Source: Actinomadura physcomitrii (lineage in GTDB: Bacteria > Actinomycetota > Actinomycetes > Streptosporangiales > Streptosporangiaceae). From it: a DNA stretch of 64,000 nt. Position numbers and translations under genes: made by a program. Location of the stretch: positions 1 through 64,000 of the forward strand of contig NZ_WBMS02000013.1 in NCBI RefSeq assembly GCF_008923205.2, given 5' to 3'. Positions 15,327 to 23,054 of the stretch are shown here, piece after piece. Position 1 is the stretch's first letter; every line of letters starts with the position of its first letter. The notes under the pieces are model-generated. The model had not been told where the DNA came from. It did not search any database and saw only the letters and a list, made by a program, of their open reading frames with translations.

Positions 15327-16727
15327 TCAGGAGGACGCGGCGAGCTTCGCGCGGGCGGCGGCGATGCGGGCGAGGGTCCGGTCGCGGCCGAGGATCTCCA
15401 GCGACTCGAACAGCGGCAGGCCCACGGTGCGGCCGGTGACGGCGACGCGGACGGGCGCCTGCGTCTTGCCGAGCTTCAGGCCGCGCTCGGTGCCGACGGC
15501 CTCCAGCCGGTCCTTCAGCTCGGCGGCGTTCCACGGCGCGTCCCGGTAGGCGGCCTCGGCGGCGGCCAGGATGTCGGCGGCGGGCTCCTTCATCGCCTTG
15601 TTCCAGGACTGCTCGTCCTCCGGCGGCTCGTCCAGGAACGCGAAGTCGATCATCTGGACGATCTCCGACAGCAGCGCGACGCGGGTCTGCGCGAGCGGCG
15701 CCAGCTCGGCGAACACCGCGACGTCCACGTCGAACGGCGCCTCCTGCAGGAACGGCAGGCACTCGGCGATGAACTTCTGCTCCGGCAGCGCCCGGATGTA
15801 CTCGCCGTTGATCGCGCGGAGCTTCTTGACGTCGAAGAAGGCCGGCGAGGAGTTGACGTCCTCGATGCGGAACTCGTCGACGATCACGTCCCAGGGCACG
15901 ATCTCGCGGTCGCCGGACGGGGCCCAGCCGAGCAGCATCAGGTAGTTGCGCATCGCCTCGGCGAGGTAGCCCTCGGCCCGGTAGTCCTCCAGGGCGACCT
16001 TGTCGCGGCGCTTGGACAGCTTCTGCCGCTTCTCGTTGACGATCACCGGGACGTGCGCCCAGACGGGCGGCTCGCCGCCGAGCGCCTCCCACAGCAGCTG
16101 CTGCTTGGGCGCGTTGGACAGGTGCTCCTCCCCGCGCACGACGTGGGTGATGCCCTGGCTCATGTCGTCGACGGCGTTGGCCAGCAGGAACGTGACCGAC
16201 CCGTCGGCGCGGGCGATGACGAAGTCCTCCAGGACGGCGTTGTCGAAGACGGGCTTGCCGCGCAGCAGGTCCACGACGGTGGTCTGGCCCTCGTCGGGGG
16301 TGCGGAAGCGCAGGGCGCGCCCGGGACCGGCCTCCAGGCCGCGGTCGCGGCAGAACCCGTCGTAGCCCTTGTGCTGGTCGCCGGTGCGGGCGACGACGGC
16401 CTCGCGGGTGCAGTCGCAGTAGTAGGCGCGGCCCTGCTCCCGCAGCGTGCGGGCGGCCTCGACGTGCTTGTCGGCGTTGGCGGACTGGAAGTAGGGGCCC
16501 TCGTACTGCTCGCCGTCCATGCCGAGCCAGGCCAGGGCGCGGATGATGCCCTCGGTCCACTCGGGGCTGTTGCGGGAGGCGTCGGTGTCCTCGATCCGCA
16601 GTACGAGCGTGCCGCCCGACTGGGCCGCCATCACCCAGTTGAACAGCGCGGAGCGGGCGCCGCCGACGTGGAACATGCCGGTCGGCGACGGCGCGAAACG
16701 TACCCGGATCGAAGAGCTCGTTGACAT
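15327..16727 (-). CDS. gltX: glutamyl-tRNA synthetase
   Basis: Charges tRNA-Glu with glutamate in the cytoplasm, 466 residues. Class I features: VRFAPSPTGMFHVGGAR near the N-terminus (HVGG in place of HIGH), IEDTDASR, the HVVRGEEHLSN segment, and KLSKRRDKV as the KMSKS loop. The C-terminal anticodon-binding helical domain is complete. Start is ATG 16727 (MSTSSSIRVRFAP); the frame stays open far upstream but residues there are not synthetase-like. Its 3' end converges on the TauE-like gene, so it appears monocistronic. A non-discriminating enzyme that also charges tRNA-Gln is common in actinomycetes but cannot be decided here. Confidence 0.97.
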   Translation of the reverse strand: MSTSSSIRVRFAPSPTGMFHVGGARSALFNWVMAAQSGGTLVLRIEDTDASRNSPEWTEGIIRALAWLGMDGEQYEGPYFQSANADKHVEAARTLREQGRAYYCDCTREAVVARTGDQHKGYDGFCRDRGLEAGPGRALRFRTPDEGQTTVVDLLRGKPVFDNAVLEDFVIARADGSVTFLLANAVDDMSQGITHVVRGEEHLSNAPKQQLLWEALGGEPPVWAHVPVIVNEKRQKLSKRRDKVALEDYRAEGYLAEAMRNYLMLLGWAPSGDREIVPWDVIVDEFRIEDVNSSPAFFDVKKLRAINGEYIRALPEQKFIAECLPFLQEAPFDVDVAVFAELAPLAQTRVALLSEIVQMIDFAFLDEPPEDEQSWNKAMKEPAADILAAAEAAYRDAPWNAAELKDRLEAVGTERGLKLGKTQAPVRVAVTGRTVGLPLFESLEILGRDRTLARIAAARAKLAASS

Positions 16728-16810
16728 GCCCTCAAGGGTAGAGCGCGCGGGACCCCGCTCGCGCCCGGTCGGCGCGCGGCGCGCCGCCCGCCAGAGGCGC
16801 CGGACGCCCG

Positions 16811-17389
16811 TCAGGGCGTCCAGTGCGGGTCGCGGCCGGCGAGCCCGAGGACGCGGTCGAGCAGCGGGGCGTCCTCCGGGACCGCGACCCGCGGGCCGAA
16901 CGCGCCGTACTCGCGGCTGATCTCCGCAGTGGGGACGATCTGCTCCCAGGCGGCCTCGACGACCTCCGGCGGGAAGCCGGGCTCGCGGCCGGCGGCGACG
17001 GCGAGGTCCCAGCCGTGCACGACGCACTCGCCGAAGACGATCCCCCCGATGAACGCCGCGGGCATGCCCTTCCCACCGCCGGTGAGGCTGGTGTCGCCCT
17101 CCCACGCGTCCGGGTCGGTCCACGCGTCGGCGGTCCTGCGGGCCTGCTCCTGGAAGCGCTCGGCCCAGCCGGGCTCGGCGGTGAAGTCGTGGTCCTCGCC
17201 AGGCCCGGTCACGGGCTCCCTGCGCGCGGCCGTCTCGCCCCGCCCGTTCCACAGGATCAGGTGGTTGACCAGCGCGCGCACGTCCCAGCCGGGGCACGGG
17301 GTGGGCGCGCCCAGCCGGTCCTGCGGGACCTCCAGGACGATCCGCGCCGCGGCGTCCGCGGCCGGCCGCATCTGCTGCCGGATGTCCAT
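16811..17389 (-). CDS. TIGR03086-type metal-binding protein (mycothiol isomerase-like)
   Basis: 192 residues. The N-terminal DinB/maleylpyruvate-isomerase-like four-helix bundle begins with MRPAADAAARIV...APTPCPGWDVRALVNHLI, where the histidine of VNHL is the first metal ligand; GECVVHGWDLAVA supplies the second His-containing motif. Proteins of this type are abundant in mycothiol-producing actinomycetes and some are mycothiol-dependent transferases; the substrate is unknown. AAGGAG six bases before ATG 17389 picks the start over two in-frame candidates upstream. It is divergent from the Nudix gene and 83 bases downstream of gltX's start. Confidence 0.8.
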   Translation of the reverse strand: MDIRQQMRPAADAAARIVLEVPQDRLGAPTPCPGWDVRALVNHLILWNGRGETAARREPVTGPGEDHDFTAEPGWAERFQEQARRTADAWTDPDAWEGDTSLTGGGKGMPAAFIGGIVFGECVVHGWDLAVAAGREPGFPPEVVEAAWEQIVPTAEISREYGAFGPRVAVPEDAPLLDRVLGLAGRDPHWTP

Positions 17390-17525
17390 GACGACTCCTT
17401 CGCTCATCCGTTCGAACATGGCGCCATGCTAGGCCGGGCCGCCGCGCGCGGTCTTGAAGAAACGCGACACCGCCACCCGTCCCCCGCCCGGTACCCGCGC
17501 GAGGCGGTCCTGGCAGGATCGGGAC

Positions 17526-18170
17526 ATGACGGACCCCCTCCCGGCCCCCGGCCCCCTCGATGACCTGACGGCCTTCCACCGGCTCGCCGCGGAGCGGCTG
17601 GCCGGGTTCGAGCACACCACCGTCCCGGACGCGCCGGGCCTGCGCCGCGCCGGGGTCGTGCTGTGCGCGGTGGAGGACGGCGGCGTCCCGTCGGTGATCC
17701 TCATCAAGCGGGCGTACCGGGGACGCAACGCCGGGCAGTGGGGCCTGCCCGGCGGGCGGCTGGAGGACGGCGAGACCGCCGAGGAGGCGGCGCTGCGGGA
17801 GCTGCGGGAGGAGATCGGCTTGGCCGCGGGCCCGGGCGACGTGGTCGGCCGGCTGGACGACTTCCCCGCCGCGTCCGGTTTCGCGATCACGCCGATCGTC
17901 GTCGTGCTGGACGATCCCGGGCCGCTCGCGCCGAACCCCGACGAGGTCCATTCGGTCCACTACACGAGCCTGCGCAGGCTGGCCGACGACGACACCCCGA
18001 GGTGGGTGCCGCTGCCGGACGGCGGCAGCCTGCTGCAGATGTGGCTCGCGCCGGACTGGCGGGTGCACGCCCCGACCGGCGCCATGCTGTGGCAGTTCCG
18101 CGAGGTGGTGCTGCTCGGGCGCCGGGCCAGGGTCGCGGACTTCGCCCAGCCCGACTGGACCCGCAACTAG
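17526..18170 (+). CDS. Nudix hydrolase
   Basis: 214 residues. The Nudix box GX5EX7REXXEEXG is complete at about residues 76-98, following VILIKRAYRGRNAGQWGLPG. The enzyme should hydrolyse a nucleoside diphosphate linked to another moiety; the C-terminal WxPLPDGGSLLQMWLAPDWRVH region resembles CoA-pyrophosphatase-like members, but the substrate cannot be assigned. Start is ATG 17526; there is no ribosome-binding site and CAGGAT lies 8-13 bases upstream, so the mRNA may be leaderless. Divergent from the TIGR03086 gene. Confidence 0.85.
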   Translation: MTDPLPAPGPLDDLTAFHRLAAERLAGFEHTTVPDAPGLRRAGVVLCAVEDGGVPSVILIKRAYRGRNAGQWGLPGGRLEDGETAEEAALRELREEIGLAAGPGDVVGRLDDFPAASGFAITPIVVVLDDPGPLAPNPDEVHSVHYTSLRRLADDDTPRWVPLPDGGSLLQMWLAPDWRVHAPTGAMLWQFREVVLLGRRARVADFAQPDWTRN

Positions 18171-18234
18171 CGGGCCGCGCCGGGTCCGGCGGGCCGGCGG
18201 CGGTCAGACGCGGAGCACCGTCCTGACCGGTCGG

Positions 18235-18735
18235 TCAGCCGTCCAGGGAGCGCAGCCACGCCGCGCCCCGCTCCAGATCGTCGTCGGTGAGGCCCACCAG
18301 CGGGTCGACGGCGACGAGGAGGTGCTCGGCGACGCCCTCCTCGGCGGCGATGCACTCCGTCGCGTCCGGCTCGTCCTCGAACCACACGAACGGCCTCCGC
18401 TCGGTCCAGGCCGCGACGTGCCGGGCCTTCCACGCGCCGAGGGTGCGCCCCTCCTCGATGCCGGGGAACCGCGGGATCGGCACGAACGGGAGCCGGGGCA
18501 GCCCGACCCGGGGCGAGATCCACTCGTTGGCGTTGTCGCACCAGTAGCTCGCCCAGGCAAGTTCGGCGCCGGCGGCCTCGGCCAGCGCGAGCAGCGCGGG
18601 CCCGTGCGCGGCGTTCAGCCAGAGGCGGAACGTGACGCCGTTGGGCGAGCAGCGGTGCCGGCGGTAGCCCCGGTGCGGCCTTTCGAACGGATTGAGAACC
18701 CCGTCAACGTCCAGCAGCACCAGCGGCGACCCCAT
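18235..18735 (-). CDS. HAD-fold hydrolase-like protein
   Basis: 166 residues. HAD motif I LLDVDGVLNPF begins at residue 7, motif II-like AWASYWCDNANEW follows (WASxW), and WFEDEPDATE is a plausible motif IV with paired acidic residues. The small size and lack of a cap insertion resemble the HAD_2-like proteins annotated as hydrolase-superfamily members in actinomycetes. No substrate or partner is evident; it converges on the Nudix gene. Moderate confidence in family, none in substrate. Confidence 0.72.
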   Translation of the reverse strand: MGSPLVLLDVDGVLNPFERPHRGYRRHRCSPNGVTFRLWLNAAHGPALLALAEAAGAELAWASYWCDNANEWISPRVGLPRLPFVPIPRFPGIEEGRTLGAWKARHVAAWTERRPFVWFEDEPDATECIAAEEGVAEHLLVAVDPLVGLTDDDLERGAAWLRSLDG

Positions 18736-18974
18736 ACCCGAGAACCTACGGCATGGAGCACGGAAGTTACATCAAGGTCATTTCGGGCAGCGTTTTGACA
18801 GGTTCGGATCCATGACCGAAACTGCGCCGGGCCATCGAGGCGACACCCCGTGGAAAGGCGGTAACGAGGCGTGAGCGGGCGCTCGGCGAGCTGGTCCTGC
18901 ACCGCCCGTCGCCGGGGTCGTTCGTCTCCTACTCGCGCGAGTTCATGTGCTGGAAAGGAGGCTGGATGCACTTT
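18736..18974. other. intergenic region, no gene recognised
   Basis: 239 bases between the HAD gene and the TnpB element. A short open stretch translating as ELVLHRPSPGSFVSYSREF may be a remnant of an interrupted gene, but I recognise no family. A TTGACA lies at 18795-18800 without a convincing -10. Confidence 0.4.
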
Positions 18975-19120
18975 GTCAACTACTCGGCCTTTCTAAACCG
19001 AGCTTGTTGGCTCGGTCCGGTGAGGCTTGGTTTATGCTCCCGGCTGTCCTCTACGGTGGGGCGGTCACGGGGCACATCGCCGGTCCCCGGTGCTCAGATG
19101 GGGGCCGGTTGGGGCATGTT
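18975..19120 (-). ncRNA. candidate omega (re)RNA scaffold at the tnpB 3' end
   Basis: In IS605-type elements the guide RNA of TnpB overlaps the 3' end of tnpB and runs to the right end. Here the corresponding stretch has a perfect 7-base stem ACCGAGC/GCTCGGT (18997-19003 with 19010-19016) and an alternative pairing CTCGG/CCGAG (18984-18988 with 18998-19002), then GTTGAC. The guide would come from bases below 18975. Purely positional and structural inference. Confidence 0.3.
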
Positions 19121-20023
19121 GACGAATACCCACGCCGAGCGTGCGCGGTCGCGCACGTTGACCCCGGCGACGACGTCGGCGGGCCCAGCGAGACCGCACC
19201 GGCGACAATAGAAGGTGTCCCGCGAAGGCCGGTTGGCCTTGGCGGTGTGGCCGCAGCGCGGGCAGCGCTGCGAGGTGTAGGCCGGGTCCACCTCGATGAA
19301 CGGCACGCCGGCGCGGCGGGCCTTGTAGGCGATGAACGCGCCGAGCTGGTGGAACGGCCAGGACGACAGTCGTGCTCGCTGGTCGCGTCGAACCGTGACC
19401 CGCTCGCGGATGCCCTGCAGGTGTTCCAGGGCGATGCCGCGTTCGGTGCGTTGGGCGACAGCAACGACCGCCTTGGAAATCCGGTGGTTGATTGCGTGGC
19501 GTGCCGCGACTCACGGCGTGCACGTTTCTTGAGGAGCTGCTTGGCCGAGCGTGTCCGCTTGGCTTGGATCTCGGCTTTCTTGCGGGCCTGCCAGCGGCGG
19601 TAGCGGTCCAGCCGCCGCCCGGAGTGGTTGTCGCCGTCGCTGGTGGTGGCCAGGTTGGCGATGCCCCGGTCCACCCCGATCCAGTCCCGCGGCTCATACT
19701 GCTCGGCTTCGCCGATCTCGCAGGTGGCGACCAGGAACCACTTCCCGTCCCGGCGGACGAGGTCGGATTCGCCCTTGCGGTGTTCGGTGAGCTGCTTGAG
19801 CGCTGCCGCCGAACAGGCGAAGCGGACGGCTTTCAGGCGCCCGTCCATGGTCCAGATGGACACGGTCTGGGCGTCGTAGTTCCACGACAGACACCGGTCG
19901 TCGTAGGTGTGCGCCGCGTCCGGATACCCGGTTGGCGCAGTGGTTGACAGTGCGCAGGGTGCGCTCAAGCGCCGACGCTTGCGCGGCGTCGGGGGTGAGC
20001 TTGACCTGCACCACGATCTTCAC
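19094..20023 (-). pseudogene. tnpB: TnpB (OrfB) RNA-guided nuclease, internally deleted and frameshifted
   Basis: The N-terminus (MKIVVQVKLTPDAAQASALE, GTG start 20023) is intact to about residue 31 (NHCAN), then joins directly and out of frame (near 19930) to PDAAHTYDDRCLSW, which normally comes ~80 codons later. A second lesion, apparent loss of one base near 19493-19497, moves the RuvC-II part (INHRISKAVVAVAQRTER, then GIALEHL) and the rest into another frame. The three RuvC acidic residues (WIGVDRG, ALEHL, ADVVAG) and the zinc ribbon CPRCG...CRRCG are still encoded. So the nuclease cannot be made as one protein unless the lesions are assembly errors. Confidence 0.88.
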
Positions 20024-20136
20024 GTCCGTGATCGTGGCATTACCCTTTGTTACCGTGGGGTGCAGGTAGGGGAAGATGACCGATCCCTGACCCGCCGCGG
20101 CCGGTTCGGCCCCGGCGGCGCGGGCACCGTGCAGGC

Positions 20137-20991
20137 ATGTGCCGACTCTTCGGGATGACGAGCGGCGGGCCGCGCGTGCACGCCACGTTCTGGCTGCTGG
20201 ACGCCTCCGACAGCCTGGCGTCGCAGAGCCGCCGGATGCCCGACGGGACGGGGCTCGGCTGGTTCTCGCTCGGCGAGGAGCCGGTCCGCGACCGGGCGCC
20301 CATCGCCGCGTTCAGGGACGCCGACTTCAACGCCGAGGCCCGCGACCTGGTCTCGCACACGTTCATGTCGCACGTCCGGTACGCCTCGACGGGGCGGCCG
20401 GACGTGCACAACTCCCATCCGTTCGTGATGGACGACCGGCTGTTCGCGCACAACGGCATGGTCCGGGGCCTGGACGTGATCCGGTCCTGGCTCTCCGCCG
20501 TGGACCGCGCGCGGGTCCGCGGGCAGACCGACTCCGAGCTCGTGTTCGCCTACGTCACGGCGGAGATCCGGCGGCACGGCGACACCACCGCCGGGCTGAT
20601 CGCCGCGGTCCGGCGGATCGCCGCCGAGGTGCCGGTGTACGCGCTCAACGTGCTGCTCGCCGAGCCGGGGCGGCTGTGGGCGCTGCGCTACCCCGGCACC
20701 CACGAGCTGTGGGTGCTGAAGCAGGAGCTCGGCGAGGAGGAGACGCCCTGCCGCCTGGAGGCCGGCCGGGAGCCCGGGCGGGTGCACGTGTCGGCGCACC
20801 GCGAGCCGGCGCCCGCGCACATCGTGGCCAGCGAGCGGATGGACGCCGCGCCCGGCTGGCGCCTCCTCGACCCCGGCGAGCTGCTCGTCGTCGACGGCGC
20901 GGTCGCGACCTCGCTGTTCCCGTTCGACCCGCCGGCCCGCCCGATGTCCGTCGACGATCTCTCGGTGACCGAGGCCACGTCGCAGACGTGA
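20137..20991 (+). CDS. class II glutamine amidotransferase, copy 1
   Basis: 284 residues with the N-terminal nucleophile Cys2 (MCRLFG), the hallmark of Ntn-type glutamine amidotransferases. HVRYAST, NSHPFVMDDRLFAHNGMV and GQTDSELVFAYV match the glutaminase fold of EgtC/YafJ-like proteins that release ammonia from glutamine or hydrolyse gamma-glutamyl amides. The C-terminus is short and acidic. A paralogue with the same layout lies at 52737-53759. The gene is 67 bases upstream of a PIG-L deacetylase on the same strand, so the two may be cotranscribed. No ergothioneine genes are nearby, so EgtC itself is unlikely; the substrate is unknown. Confidence 0.88.
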   Translation: MCRLFGMTSGGPRVHATFWLLDASDSLASQSRRMPDGTGLGWFSLGEEPVRDRAPIAAFRDADFNAEARDLVSHTFMSHVRYASTGRPDVHNSHPFVMDDRLFAHNGMVRGLDVIRSWLSAVDRARVRGQTDSELVFAYVTAEIRRHGDTTAGLIAAVRRIAAEVPVYALNVLLAEPGRLWALRYPGTHELWVLKQELGEEETPCRLEAGREPGRVHVSAHREPAPAHIVASERMDAAPGWRLLDPGELLVVDGAVATSLFPFDPPARPMSVDDLSVTEATSQT

Positions 20992-21058
20992 TCTGCTTCA
21001 CCCGCGGCCACGTAGGGTTGATCGGGTCGGACGAGCGCCCACGAGGAGTCGCGGAGCA

Positions 21059-21874
21059 ATGGAGCACGAACTCACCTTGATGGCGGTCCACGCCCACCCG
21101 GACGACGAGGTCCTCAGCACCGGCGGGCTGCTCGCGCGCTGCGCCGCCGAGGGGATCCGGACCGTGCTGGTCACCTGCACCAACGGCGAGCAGGGCGACG
21201 ACTCGGGCGGCGTGAAGCCGGGCGAGCCGGGCCACGACGCGGAGGGGGTCGCGCGGCGGCGGCTGGCCGAGGTGCGCGAGTCCGCCGGGATCCTCGCGGT
21301 CGAGCACCTGGAGCTGCTCGGCTACCGCGACTCCGGCATGGAGGGCTGGTCCACCAACGACGACCCGCGGGCGTTCGCGAACGTGCCGCTGGAGGAGTCC
21401 GCCGGGCGGCTGGGTGAGCTGATGGAGCGGTACAGGCCGCAGGTCGTCGTCACCTACGACGAGAACGGCGGCTACGGGCACCCCGACCACATTCAGGCGC
21501 ACCGCATCGCCGTCGCGGCCACCGAGAAGACCGGCATCCCCGACAAGCTGTACTACACGGCGATCCCCCGGTCCGGCATCGCGCAGATGTTCGAGGTCGC
21601 GAAGTCGGCCGGCGTGGACCTCGGCTTCGAGCCGCCGGACGACTTCGGCGTCCCGGACGAAATGATCACCAGCGTGGTGGACGTCGCGCCCTACGCGGCC
21701 CGCAAGGTCAAGGCGCTGGAGGCGCACGCGAGCCAGGGCGAGAACATCTTCTTCCTGCGGCTGCCCGAGGAGGTCCAGCACATGGCCTTCTCGAGCGAGA
21801 CGTTCATCCGGCACTTCAACCGCGTCGACGCCGCCCCCGACCACGAGGACGACCTGTTCGCGGGCCTGCGCTGA
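21059..21874 (+). CDS. PIG-L family deacetylase (MshB/Mca-like)
   Basis: 271 residues. Zinc motif AHPDDE at residues 11-16, VTCTNGEQGD, and YGHPDH (about 140-145) as the third-ligand motif; these define the LmbE/PIG-L fold of MshB, Mca and GlcNAc-PI deacetylase. In actinomycetes most members act on mycothiol or its conjugates. LLGYRDSGMEGW resembles Mca more than MshB, but the C-terminus is not diagnostic. Starts at ATG 21059 after CGAGGAG. Follows the glutamine amidotransferase by 67 bases; a joint role in thiol-conjugate metabolism is only a guess. Confidence 0.85.
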   Translation: MEHELTLMAVHAHPDDEVLSTGGLLARCAAEGIRTVLVTCTNGEQGDDSGGVKPGEPGHDAEGVARRRLAEVRESAGILAVEHLELLGYRDSGMEGWSTNDDPRAFANVPLEESAGRLGELMERYRPQVVVTYDENGGYGHPDHIQAHRIAVAATEKTGIPDKLYYTAIPRSGIAQMFEVAKSAGVDLGFEPPDDFGVPDEMITSVVDVAPYAARKVKALEAHASQGENIFFLRLPEEVQHMAFSSETFIRHFNRVDAAPDHEDDLFAGLR

Positions 21875-21899
21875 GGGCGCGGTCCGCCGGAGGCGGGGC

Positions 21900-23054
21900 T
21901 CAGGCGGGCGCGGCGCGCCTCGCCTGGGCCCTGTAGTGGTCGAGGACGTCCTGCCGCAGCAGGTGGCCGAAGCCCGCCCGCTCCAGCCGCAGCGCCAGCG
22001 CCGCCTCGCCGATGCCGAGGGCGGCGGCCGTCGCGTCCAGCCGCCACTGGTGCGCGGCGAGGCGCGTCAGCAGGTGGCCGCGGCGCACCTGCGAGTCCGA
22101 GAGGCGGTACGTCTTCAGGTAGGCGATCCGGCCGTCCGCGTCGGTGATCGTCTCGCCGATGTGGTTCTCCTTGCGCAGCCCGAACGACGGCAGGAACCGC
22201 GACAGCTCGAACCCGTGCAGGTGCTGCACGACCTGGCGTGAGCCGTCCTCGTCGAACAGGTCGCCGGCCATGACCTCGTCGTGGAAGGCGGCCCATTCCT
22301 CCCGGCGGCGCGCCGCGGCGGCGCGCAGGTCGCCGATCGAGGCGATCCCGGCGCCGTCGATCCCCGCCGACAGGTCGCCGGCCGGGGCGCCGAGCAGCCC
22401 GTAGGTGTAGATCAGCTCGCCGAACAGGTCCTCGACCAGGGTCGCGTGCAGGGCGCGGTAGTCGTCCGGGTGCGGCGTGACGAACGCGCTGGCCAGCGCG
22501 TCGCCCACGTAGACGAGCACGCCGCACTGCCCGGGATGGATCTCGAAGATCCGCAGCGCGTCCTCCAGTCCGTGGACGTGCAGCCCGAGGTAGCTCTCCT
22601 CGCAGCGCGGCGACAGGCCGCGCGCCACCGCCCGCCGCGACCACTCCTCCCAGAGGATCTCCGGGCCGCCGAAGTGCAGCGCGAGGTAGCCCTCGACGGC
22701 CAGGTGCAGGGGCAGGAACCGGAGCCGGTCCCTGCCGGCCTTGCGCGCCATGCGCCGGGTGACCCGGACGGGCACGCGCGGCGACGCGACCGCCGTGTCC
22801 TGCTCCAGCAGCCGGGTCCCGTAGGAGGCCGCCGGCGCCTGGTCGCCGTCGTTCCACGTCGCGACGAACGCGTGCGGGACGAACGAGACATAGGCGGTCC
22901 CGTCGCCGACGTCGACGGCCGACACCGGCTCCTCGTAGGCCTTCCGGTGCAGCCGCAGGTGCGGGACGGGCTCGTCGCGCACGAGCGGGACGAGCCGCAC
23001 CGACCCCCAGACCTGTGCGGGCGCGGTCCGCAGTCCTGCCAGTTCGAAGCTCAT
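21900..23054 (-). CDS. uncharacterised partner of the Ro60-like protein (possibly ARPP-2-like)
   Basis: 384 residues, no signal or membrane segment. N-terminal ~100 residues are beta-rich (VWGSVRLVPLVRDEPVPHLRLHR, GTAYVSFVPHAFVATW); the middle has FLPLHLAVEGYLALHFGGPEILWEEWSRRA and HGLEDALRIFEIHPGQCGVLVYVGDALASAFVTPHPDDY; the C-terminal 90 residues (ETITDADGRIAYLKTYRLSDSQVRRGHLLTRLAAHQW) end in a helical, helix-turn-helix-like stretch. From memory the N-terminal part resembles proteins labelled ARPP-2, a domain proposed in prokaryotic conflict systems, but I cannot verify this. The start ATG overlaps the upstream stop by 4 bases (ATGA), so translation is coupled to the Ro60-like gene. Confidence 0.6.
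   Translation of the reverse strand: MSFELAGLRTAPAQVWGSVRLVPLVRDEPVPHLRLHRKAYEEPVSAVDVGDGTAYVSFVPHAFVATWNDGDQAPAASYGTRLLEQDTAVASPRVPVRVTRRMARKAGRDRLRFLPLHLAVEGYLALHFGGPEILWEEWSRRAVARGLSPRCEESYLGLHVHGLEDALRIFEIHPGQCGVLVYVGDALASAFVTPHPDDYRALHATLVEDLFGELIYTYGLLGAPAGDLSAGIDGAGIASIGDLRAAAARRREEWAAFHDEVMAGDLFDEDGSRQVVQHLHGFELSRFLPSFGLRKENHIGETITDADGRIAYLKTYRLSDSQVRRGHLLTRLAAHQWRLDATAAALGIGEAALALRLERAGFGHLLRQDVLDHYRAQARRAAPA

Larger units (their letters stand above)
18975..20040 (-). mobile_element. degenerate IS200/IS605-type element carrying only tnpB
   Basis: Bounded approximately by a subterminal hairpin downstream of tnpB (18997-19016) and a second stem-loop at the gene's 5' end (20012-20036). 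No TnpA transposase is present, so it was a TnpB-only element. Exact ends cannot be fixed without an uninterrupted relative; the left edge is set at GTTGAC (18975-18980 complement). Confidence 0.5.
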
